Positions 55,581 to 64,000 of a DNA stretch of 64,000 nucleotides are shown one piece after another. Origin of the DNA: CAVOOW01 sp963697675 (lineage in GTDB: Bacteria > Actinomycetota > Actinomycetes > JACCUZ01); NCBI GenBank assembly GCA_963697675.1, contig CAVOOW010000002.1:62001-126000 (forward strand), written 5' to 3'. Made by a program: the position numbers and the translations under genes. Position 1 is the first letter of the stretch. Each line of letters begins with the position of its first letter. The notes under the pieces are model-generated. The model did no database searches. It saw only the letters and a list, made by a program, of their open reading frames with translations, and was not told the DNA's origin.

Positions 55581-56450
55581 ATGACGGTGGAGCTGCGGCA
55601 CCTGCGCGCCTTCCTGGCGATCGCCGAGAAAGGCAACATCACGCGGGCCGCTGCCACGCTGCACCTCACCCAGCCCGTGCTGTCGCGGACATTGCGCCAG
55701 CTCGAGGTGCACCTGGGCGTCCAGCTCGTGGATCGCTCGACCCATCACCTGCGCCTCACGCCGGCCGGGCGCGACTTCCAGGTCCGGGCTGCCGCCGCAC
55801 TGGCCGCCGTCGACGGTGTCCTCGACCCGTCTCATCTGGGCAGCTGGCCGCTGCGGCTCGGGCATGCCTGGTCGGCCTTCGGCGAGAACACCGCCGCCCT
55901 GCTGCGCCTCTGGCAGCAGACCCACCCCGCCGTCGCGCTGGAGCTGTTGCGCATCGACGACCGGACCGCCGGCCTGACCCGTGGCCGGGTCGACGTCGCC
56001 GTGCTGCGCGGCCCTGTCACCAGCCGCGGCATCGTGACCCAGCTGCTGCAGACCGAACCCCGCATTGCCGCTGTGCCCACCGACAGCCCGCTGGCCACCC
56101 GGCCACATCTGGCGCTGGCCGACCTGGCCGACCAGACGGTCGCGATCAGCAGCATCTCCGGGACCACGTCGCTCGACCTGTGGCCGGTCTCGAACCGGCC
56201 CACCCTGACGCTGCCCGTGGCCAACGTCGATGACTGGCTGGCCGCGATCGCCGCCGGGCGAGCCGTCGGTGTCAGCGCCCTGTCCACCGCGGGGATGCAC
56301 CCCTACCCGGGCGTCGCCTACGTGCCCCTCACGGATGCACCCGACCTGCCGGTCGTGCTCGCCTGGACCGATCCGCCGACCCATCCTGCGATCGCCGATC
56401 TCGTCGCCCTGGCCCGGGAGGTCGTCGACGCCCATCCCACCCCGCGGTGA
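55581..56450 (+). CDS. LysR-family transcriptional regulator
   Basis: 289 residues. N-terminal winged HTH: MTVELRHLRAFLAIAEKGNI with TRAAATLHLTQPVLSRTLRQ and LEVHLGVQLVDRSTHHLRLT, then the effector domain (LRLGHAWSAFGENTAALLRL). Divergent from the EamA gene across 70 bases, the usual arrangement for a LysR protein controlling its neighbour. Confidence 0.93.
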   Translation: MTVELRHLRAFLAIAEKGNITRAAATLHLTQPVLSRTLRQLEVHLGVQLVDRSTHHLRLTPAGRDFQVRAAAALAAVDGVLDPSHLGSWPLRLGHAWSAFGENTAALLRLWQQTHPAVALELLRIDDRTAGLTRGRVDVAVLRGPVTSRGIVTQLLQTEPRIAAVPTDSPLATRPHLALADLADQTVAISSISGTTSLDLWPVSNRPTLTLPVANVDDWLAAIAAGRAVGVSALSTAGMHPYPGVAYVPLTDAPDLPVVLAWTDPPTHPAIADLVALAREVVDAHPTPR

Positions 56451-56541
56451 TCATGAAGGATCCGACCGCCTAGACGCGAATCGATGATCCTGCCTTCGCG
56501 GTCAAGGCGACGCCAGCCAGCGACCGGATCCTTCATGATCA
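56448..56541. repeat. Long inverted repeat between LysR gene and symporter
   Basis: TGATCATGAAGGATCCG (56448-56464) pairs with the reverse complement at 56525-56541, perfect over 17 bases; the intervening 60 bases have further short pairings (ACCGC/GCGGT). The left arm begins on the LysR stop codon. It may act as a bidirectional terminator, since the neighbours converge. Confidence 0.85.
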
Positions 56542-56573
56542 TGGAATTCAGGAGGAGGCAGGTGCAGGTGCTG

Positions 56574-57932
56574 CTACCTCGGTGACGCTGCCGCGGCCAG
56601 CTGCCTGGCCTCGGTCTCCTGCAGATCGACCACCGACGGATCGACCTCGACCCGGCGGGGCATCAGCAGCAGCGCGACCATGGCCACGACGCTGCACCCG
56701 AGGATGTACCAGCTGATGCCGATGCTCGAGTTCGTCTCCTCGAGGATCTTCGCGGCGATCAGCGGGGCTGGACCACCGGCGATGACCGAGGCCATCTGGT
56801 AGCCGATGCCGGCGCCGGAGTAACGGACGTTCGTGCCGAAGTTCTCCGAGATCAGCGCGGCCTGCGGTCCGTACTGCATCGCGTGGAACACCAGCGACAG
56901 GACGATCGCGAGCAGGACCAGGCCGTTGCGCTGCGAGTTGAGCAGCCCGTAGTAGGGGAACGCGAACAGTCCCATGCAGACGATGCCGATGCCGTACATC
57001 GTGCGCCTGCCGATGATGTCGGACAGGAAGCCGAACAGCGGAACGCAGACGAGCCCGATGGCCGCGGCTATCAGCACGTTGTTGAGCAGGTCGCCCTTCT
57101 CGAACTTGAGCTTCTCGGTGCCGTAGGTGAGTACGAAGGTGATGAAGATGTAGAACGGCGCCTGTTCCGAGAGCCGGACGAAAGCTGAGGTCAGCACCTC
57201 ACGCGGCTGCTGGGTGATCACCTGGAGGAGCGGCTGCTTGACGACCTTCTCCTCCTGGCGGACGGCGGTGAACTCGGGGCTCTCCAGGACGCGCAGTCGC
57301 ACGTACAGGCCGATGCCGATCAGCACCGCGCTGAACAGGAACGGGATGCGCCAGCCCCAGGTGTCGAAGCTGGTGCCCGTGATGCTGGTCGTCAGCTTGA
57401 CCGCGCCCGTCGACAGGACCAGGCCGAGAGGGACACCCATCTGCGGCCAGCTGGCCATCAGGCCGCGCCGCTTGCGCGAGCCCCATTCCATCGACAGCAG
57501 GACGGAGCCGCCCCACTCGCCGCCGACGCCGATGCCTTGTGCGACACGCAGCAGGGTCAGCAGGATGGGGGCGGCGATGCCGATCGTGGCGTAGGTCGGC
57601 AGCAGGCCGATCAGCAAGGTCGCGATGCCCATCAGAAGCAGGGTGGCGACGAGCGTGAACTTGCGTCCGATGCGGTCGCCGAAGTGGCCGAAGACGGCCG
57701 CGCCGATGGGCCGGGCCGCGAAGCCGACGAACTGCACCCCGAACGAGAGCAGGATGCCGGTGAACGGTGACTGGTTCGGGAAGAACAGCGCCGGGAAGAT
57801 CAGCGCGGCCGCGGTGCCGTAGAGGAAGAAGTCGTACCACTCGATGGTGGTGCCGACGGTGCTGGCGAACACCGCGCGCCGTCGGTGGCCCTTCTCGACG
57901 GCGGTCAGCGATACGGGAAGTGCTGTGCTCAT
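56574..57932 (-). CDS. MHS-family MFS metabolite:proton symporter
   Basis: 452 residues, twelve membrane helices. MHS hallmarks: GTTIEWYDFFLYGTAAALIF, ARPIGAAVFGHFGDRIGRKF (the loop 2-3 G-x3-D-R-x-G-R-[KR] motif) and GIGVGGEWGGSVLLSMEW. GGAGG lies five bases before ATG 57932. It probably imports an organic acid or osmolyte. Given the LarA/SDR genes, a sugar acid or lactate-like compound is a reasonable guess. Confidence 0.93.
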   Translation of the reverse strand: MSTALPVSLTAVEKGHRRRAVFASTVGTTIEWYDFFLYGTAAALIFPALFFPNQSPFTGILLSFGVQFVGFAARPIGAAVFGHFGDRIGRKFTLVATLLLMGIATLLIGLLPTYATIGIAAPILLTLLRVAQGIGVGGEWGGSVLLSMEWGSRKRRGLMASWPQMGVPLGLVLSTGAVKLTTSITGTSFDTWGWRIPFLFSAVLIGIGLYVRLRVLESPEFTAVRQEEKVVKQPLLQVITQQPREVLTSAFVRLSEQAPFYIFITFVLTYGTEKLKFEKGDLLNNVLIAAAIGLVCVPLFGFLSDIIGRRTMYGIGIVCMGLFAFPYYGLLNSQRNGLVLLAIVLSLVFHAMQYGPQAALISENFGTNVRYSGAGIGYQMASVIAGGPAPLIAAKILEETNSSIGISWYILGCSVVAMVALLLMPRRVEVDPSVVDLQETEARQLAAAASPR

Positions 57933-58195
57933 TGCGCCCTCCAGGCGGGTTGCCGGGGCATGACAAGACGGTCCTCGTTCACTTACCCGGCGCTTATCCG
58001 GGCAAACAGGAGTATTTGCCTCCATTTCCCACCGGATCCGTGCGGGCACGCCGTGTCGGGTAGTCCCTTCGACGCGCGGCACCCACCGATCGGGCTCGTC
58101 CGTCCGGGTTGCGTCCCAAGGCGCGGGTAAAGGTCGACTTCTCGCTGCCCGATATGGGAGTTGCACCGCTCTGGTGCCCTGGGAGGGAGACCGGT

Positions 58196-60514
58196 GTGAT
58201 CAGCACTGCCGTGCTCTCGCGATGGCAGACGTGGAGCAAGCACAGCGCGGTCTGGACTCGTGTCCTCTACGCGCTCGTGTTCGTTGTCTACGCCGCCTTC
58301 GTGATCTCCACCTTGCCCGGTGTCCGACCGCACGCCGGCTACAACGTGTTCCTCGACGGCTTCCTCAACAACATCGCCTACGAGCTGAGTGCCGTTGTCT
58401 GCTTCGTCCGGGCTCGCAACGCGCGCTCGTACCGCCGTAGCTGGAACCTGCTCGCCGCCGGCCTGGCGCTGTACGGCGCGGGCAACATCTTCTGGACCAT
58501 CTTCATCCGGCCGCAGAACCCCGAACCCTTCCCGTCGGTCGGCGACGCGCTCTGGCTGTCGTTCTACCCGTGCGTCTTCATCGCGCTGCTGCTCATCGTT
58601 CGTGAGATTGCCGAGGACGTTCCCCTGAGCCTGTGGCTCGACGGTGTGGTCGGTGGGCTGGCCGTGGCAGGCGTCGCCGCCGCGTTCTTCGGGCCGATTC
58701 TCGCGATCACCGGCGGCAGCAAGGCTGCCGTCGTCACGACGCTGGCCTATCCGCTGCTGGACGTGTTGCTGCTGCTCGTCGTCACCGCCGTGGTGGCGCT
58801 GTTCAACTGGCATCCTCCTGTCAGCCTGTGGCTGCTGCTCGGCGGTCTCGTCCTGTTCGCTGTGGCCGACGCCGTCTACCTGTTCTCCGCAACCAACGGC
58901 ACCTACCGGCCGGGCGGCCTTGGCGACGCCGTCTGGGTGGCGGCCACACTCGTGATCGGCTTCGCGCCGACCCGTTCGAAGCAGGCTTCCGGGATCCCGC
59001 TGCCCGAGTGGGTGCGGCTGGGCTTCCCGATCGGGGCGACGCTGTGTGCGCTCGCCGTCCTCGTTTACGACCACGTGCACAAGCGGAACCTGCTGGCCGT
59101 GGTGCTCTGCGCCGGCACCGTCGTCATCGCGCTGGGCAGACTGATCGTCACCTTCCGCGAGGCGAGCTCGCTGGCCGACAGCCATCAGCTGGCCCGGACG
59201 GACGAGCTGACCGGTCTGGGGAACAGGCGCTCCTTCTACGACACCGCGCAGCAGCAGCTCGCGATCTCGAACTCCCGCGGGGCGTTGCTGCTGCTCGACC
59301 TCGACCGGTTCAAGGAGGTCAACGACAGTCTCGGGCACCACGCCGGAGACGATCTCCTGCGACTCGTGGCCGCGCGGCTGCGCAAGAACCTGCACGGGAC
59401 CAGTGAGGTGCTTTCCCGGCTGGGTGGCGACGAGTTCGCGATCCTGCTGGTCGGTGCGAGCAGCGAGGACGCGGAGCGGCTGGCCAGCGGCATCCGCTCG
59501 GTGCTCGAGCCACCGTTCACGGTGGATGGAGTCACCGTGCGGGTCAACGCCAGCATCGGGATCTCGCTGTTCCCGGAGCAGGGCGTCGAGGTCTCGGCCC
59601 TGTTGCGCCGCGCCGACATCGCGATGTACCAGGCGAAGGCGAGCCGCTCCGGCTACTACATCTACACGCCGAGCAGCGACTCGCTGCACGGCCAGCACCG
59701 CATGCGCAACCTCGAGGAGCTACGCACCGCGATCTTCAGCCGGTCCCTCGTCGTGCACTACCAGCCGAAGGTCGACGTCCGCACTCTCGAGGTGACCGGT
59801 GTCGAGGCGCTGGTGCGCTGGCAGCACCCGACCCGTGGCCTCCTGCTTCCCGCCGCGTTCCTGCCCCTGGTGGAGGACTCCGGGCTGATGCGGGACCTGA
59901 CCGACGCCGTTCTCGAGCAGTCACTCGACCAGGTGCGCATCTGGCGCGACGCCGGCCGGATGCTCAGCGTGGCAGTGAACCTCTCGGCCTCGTCCCTGGT
60001 CGACGCCGACCTGGCCCAGCGGGTGTGGGCGACGCTGCGCGAACGCGGGCTCCCGTCCGAGGCGCTCGAGCTCGAGATCACCGAGGACTTCCTGATGGGC
60101 GACCGTGAGCGGGCCCGGGCGATCCTCAGCGACCTGCGCCGCCTCGGAATCCGCGTCGCGGTCGACGACTTCGGCACGGGCTACTCGTCACTTGCCTACC
60201 TGCGAGAGCTGCCGATCGACGAGCTCAAGCTGGACCGCTCCTTCGTACAGCCGATGGGGGAGGACCCCCGGGCCGCGGCCATCGTGCGGTCCACGATCGA
60301 GCTGGCCCACTCCCTCGGCATGACCATGGTCGCCGAGGGCGTCGAGGACGGGGAGACCGCCGGCCAGCTCGCCCTGTCGAGCTGCGACAAGATCCAAGGC
60401 TTCTACTTCTCCAAGGCGCTGCCCTCCGCCGAGCTCGAGCGGTGGATGGACGCCCGCGAGCCGTCGTCCTCGTCGCTGTTCGTGACGGCGCCCGCCACGG
60501 AGCCCGCCCTGTGA
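58196..60514 (+). CDS. Membrane GGDEF-EAL cyclic-di-GMP enzyme
   Basis: 772 residues. About eight N-terminal membrane helices (VLYALVFVVYAAFVISTL first) form a sensor domain of about 330 residues. The GGDEF domain has DELTGLGNRRSFYDTAQQQ and SRLGGDEFAILLVG. The inhibitory RxxD site is replaced by GTSE. The EAL domain keeps VEALVRWQHPTRGLLLP, the NLSASSL, ITEDFLMGD, VDDFGTGYSSLAYLRELP and KLDRSF segments and EGVED, so phosphodiesterase activity is likely as well. GTG 58196 has GGGAGGGA upstream. Translationally coupled to the next gene. Confidence 0.93.
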   Translation: MISTAVLSRWQTWSKHSAVWTRVLYALVFVVYAAFVISTLPGVRPHAGYNVFLDGFLNNIAYELSAVVCFVRARNARSYRRSWNLLAAGLALYGAGNIFWTIFIRPQNPEPFPSVGDALWLSFYPCVFIALLLIVREIAEDVPLSLWLDGVVGGLAVAGVAAAFFGPILAITGGSKAAVVTTLAYPLLDVLLLLVVTAVVALFNWHPPVSLWLLLGGLVLFAVADAVYLFSATNGTYRPGGLGDAVWVAATLVIGFAPTRSKQASGIPLPEWVRLGFPIGATLCALAVLVYDHVHKRNLLAVVLCAGTVVIALGRLIVTFREASSLADSHQLARTDELTGLGNRRSFYDTAQQQLAISNSRGALLLLDLDRFKEVNDSLGHHAGDDLLRLVAARLRKNLHGTSEVLSRLGGDEFAILLVGASSEDAERLASGIRSVLEPPFTVDGVTVRVNASIGISLFPEQGVEVSALLRRADIAMYQAKASRSGYYIYTPSSDSLHGQHRMRNLEELRTAIFSRSLVVHYQPKVDVRTLEVTGVEALVRWQHPTRGLLLPAAFLPLVEDSGLMRDLTDAVLEQSLDQVRIWRDAGRMLSVAVNLSASSLVDADLAQRVWATLRERGLPSEALELEITEDFLMGDRERARAILSDLRRLGIRVAVDDFGTGYSSLAYLRELPIDELKLDRSFVQPMGEDPRAAAIVRSTIELAHSLGMTMVAEGVEDGETAGQLALSSCDKIQGFYFSKALPSAELERWMDAREPSSSSLFVTAPATEPAL

Positions 60515-61600
60515 CAATCACCACGGCGACCGACGCAGCCGGCACGGAAGAGTGGCCGGGCGGCTCCCCGACGGCCACGCAGCAGCGGACAACGCCTGCG
60601 CTCACGACGGTGGAGGCGGCGTACGGGCGGCGCGCAGTAGCCGCCGTTGCGGGAGAGATCGGCGCCCTCGCGATGAGCTGTGACGCACCGCTGACCGCCC
60701 GGCCCGCCTGGTCGCTGGCCACCAGCGAGGCGAGCACTCTGCTGCGGCCTTGGGCGGTGCTGGCCCGCGACGAGGCGGGGACGCTCGTCGGAGCCGTCGT
60801 GATGCAGGACCAGATCCAGGACCCGCGTGCGGTGCTCACGACTCTCGCGGGCACCGATGGCGGCCACCGTGGCGCGATCCTGACCAACGACGCGACCGTC
60901 GCGCTGGCTCTCGGCGACGCTGTCCGCAGCGCCCTGGACGCGCAGCCCAGTCCTGCCACGGTCATCCTCGGGCCGTTGCCCGACGGAAGTGCGGTCGTGC
61001 ACGCGTTCGCCTCGGGGCTGTCCGGTTCGACCGAGGACGCTGCTGCGCCGATCCCCGTGATCCGTCGCGACGCAGGCACCACCCCTGACGACTTCCTGGC
61101 ATCGGGCATGCGTCGCTCTCTGCGCAAGGCGGCCAACCGGCTCGAGGCCGACGACCGGACGGTGCGGACGCGGTTCACCACTGATGCCTCGGAGATTGTC
61201 GTCCCTGGTGCCGCACCTCGAGCGGGTGCACCGCCAGCGGGATCACATGCACGGCCGGATCAGCGATCTCGACGACGCAGTGCGGCACCGCGCGTGGCGC
61301 CACCGGATCCGGAACCTGATCGACGTCGGCCTGCTGGAGCTTGCGGTTCTGGAGATCGACGAGGATCTTGCCGCCTACACGCTTGGCGTCGTGGACGGCG
61401 CCGACTATCGCCTGCTCGAGGGCCGCTTCGTCACCCGCTGGGCACGCTATTCGCCGGGTCGCCTCCTGGAGCTGGCGGTGGTCGAACGGGTCCTCGCCGA
61501 CCCGGATCTGACGACGTTCGACTGGATGACCGCCGTTGCGCCGGAGAGCCTGCTGGGCCGGAACGACACCGACCCGATGGTGCTCGTCCAGCTCGGCTGA
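60511..61600 (+). CDS. GNAT/CelD-like protein, one frameshift
   Basis: About 362 residues. GTG 60511 overlaps the GGDEF-EAL stop (GTGA). After an N-terminal domain (EAAYGRRAVAAVAGEIGALA), the central segment FLASGMRRSLRKAANRLEAD resembles the GNAT fold of CelD/BioF2-type acyltransferases. An indel near 61195 is followed by HLERVHRQRDHMHGRISDLD and a C-terminal acyltransferase-like half (LLEGRFVTRWARYSPGRLLE, then VERVLADPDLTTFDWMTA). Assignment to the acetyltransf_6 group is by resemblance. Coupling suggests a c-di-GMP-linked surface-polysaccharide function. Confidence 0.7.
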
Positions 61601-61633
61601 GGCAGCCTGCGTGAACGGCAGCAGTCCGCTTGT

Positions 61634-62509
61634 TCACCTTTGCGCTGCGGCGATCGTGTCGCGGATCCGTTCGACTACCCATTCGGGTCGGTGCATCACC
61701 TGGTACCACGTGAAGCGCAACGTCCGCCAGCCGGCCGCGCTGAGCTTCGTGTGCCGGATGCAGTCCCGAGTCATTGCGTCCAGCGTGCCGTGTGTCTCGA
61801 AGCCGTCGCACTCGATCACGATGCGAAGGCGCCGATGAGCGAGATCGACTCGCGCGATCCACGCACCCTTGTGTCGGATGTTGACTTGGGGCTCGAAGCC
61901 CGTGATCTCAGCCTCGATGAGCAGCGCGCGGCAGCATGACTCGAACGCATTTGCGGCACGGGCGTCGAGCAGGTCGAGACGGCTCCTGGCGCCTGCAGCG
62001 CCACGGTTACGGAACAAGGCGACGCGGTTGCGTAACGTCTCCAGGTCGACCTGGCCGGACCTGAGTGCGGAGTCACCGACCGACAGCGCCTCGCGCGGCG
62101 ACAGATCTCGGAGGCAGTAGGCAACGGTCGCCAGCGGTGTCAACACATCGTCGTCGATGTCTTCCGCCGGCAACTCGAGGTAGTGGAGTTTGACGTTGTC
62201 AGGGACATTTCTCCGCTTTGCCTTCGGAGGTATGGCGATGTCGTGCGGTGGGATCGGTCCGCATGGCGGAAGCGCCAGACGCCAGTGTTCGGCGGCGGAC
62301 CTGTGCGTGCGGACGCCTTGAAGCTGCCGCGCGAGCCGAGTGGCCTGGCCGACATCGGGCAGGTAGTAGGTCCCGCTGCAGGAGATGACTTCCCCGGCTG
62401 CGACTGCCCTTTCGAGCGACCGCCGACTGACGTGCCCGTCCAACTGGCCCCAACGGGCGGCTCCCCGATGGGCGCGCAGGGCATCGACGATCTCAAGCTG
62501 GGCAGGCAT
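61634..62509 (-). CDS. DUF559 protein with AbiEi-like N-terminal winged helix
   Basis: 291 residues. N-terminus MPAQLEIVDALRAHRGAARW followed by VSRRSLERAVAAGEVISCSG, a winged-helix like that of AbiEi-type proteins. The C-terminal DUF559 domain (PD-(D/E)xK-like) has EPQVNIRHKGAWIARVDLAH, RLRIVIECDGFETHGTLDAM and GWRTLRFTWYQVMHRPEWVV, with the E, D and E-x-D residues of the nuclease fold. Such genes are frequent single accessory genes in actinobacteria; nuclease activity is unproven. ATG 62509 is used. Confidence 0.87.
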   Translation of the reverse strand: MPAQLEIVDALRAHRGAARWGQLDGHVSRRSLERAVAAGEVISCSGTYYLPDVGQATRLARQLQGVRTHRSAAEHWRLALPPCGPIPPHDIAIPPKAKRRNVPDNVKLHYLELPAEDIDDDVLTPLATVAYCLRDLSPREALSVGDSALRSGQVDLETLRNRVALFRNRGAAGARSRLDLLDARAANAFESCCRALLIEAEITGFEPQVNIRHKGAWIARVDLAHRRLRIVIECDGFETHGTLDAMTRDCIRHTKLSAAGWRTLRFTWYQVMHRPEWVVERIRDTIAAAQR

Positions 62510-62739
62510 GGATCCGATGCTGGCCGCGCGCCGGTCTAGGCGGTGGTCACGGTCTGGGATCTGTGGACAGTCGTGGGGTGGGGATCGCGGACCGCCGAAC
62601 GTGGAGGGCTGCCGTACAGGAAATACGGATTCACGTCGGTCTGGGCCGCCTGCCAAGCGTGGATCGGGTGGAAATTGCGCATGAGTCCGTCTTTCCTGCA
62701 CAAGAGCCGGCGCGAGTCCGCGGGAAGGGGTCCGCCGGG

Positions 62740-64000
<1,261 letters not shown>

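Overview
High-GC DNA with housekeeping synteny typical of a rod-shaped actinobacterium: tig-clpP1-clpP2-clpX, valS, folC-DUF4233-ndk, mreBCD-mrdA-rodA, the TIGR03960/TIGR03936 pair, rne-rplU-rpmA-obgE-proB and nadD-LytR-rsfS. tRNA genes lack an encoded CCA and GTG starts are common. The genus cannot be fixed from the sequence alone.

Layout. 1-581 is the end of a methyltransferase. 833-7229 is a plus-strand respiratory cluster (MoeA-like, AhpD-like, DmsA, DmsB, DmsC, TorD-like, 4Fe-4S protein) for a Tat-exported molybdenum reductase of the DMSO reductase type. It has a lesion that joins a truncated DmsA to a truncated DmsB, and it ends at one copy of a 43-bp direct repeat whose other copy lies at 629. 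7234-12621 (minus) is a one-carbon/methylated-amine block: a GcvT-like protein overlapping a phytoene-desaturase-like flavoprotein, and a sarcosine/dimethylglycine dehydrogenase-type enzyme. Both promoters carry the same 16-bp operator. Two tRNAs follow, then 13.0-46.1 kb of conserved protein quality-control, tRNA charging, folate, cell-wall elongation, RNA-decay, ribosome and NAD genes. A tRNA-Ala at 46.07 kb is followed by an accessory operon (ribbon-helix-helix protein, DUF4097, DrrA/DrrB-type ABC exporter) with a four-half-site operator. From 49.5 to 64 kb lie a membrane protein, DUF2252, a LarA-SDR/aldo-keto reductase sugar-acid cluster, EamA/LysR, an MHS symporter, a GGDEF-EAL protein overlapping a GNAT-like gene, a DUF559 protein and the end of a GH63-like glycosidase.

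Quality caveat. About thirty genes, including essential ones (valS, obgE, proB, rne), contain single-base frameshifts that conserved protein sequence reads straight across. The simplest explanation is indel error in the assembly, so coordinates below span whole genes and the breaks are noted. The dmsA/dmsB lesion may have the same origin. Several promising signals lie between genes: the shared 16-bp operator, the ribbon-helix-helix operator array, a ClgR-like box before clpP1, and three long two-step hairpins of unrelated sequence.
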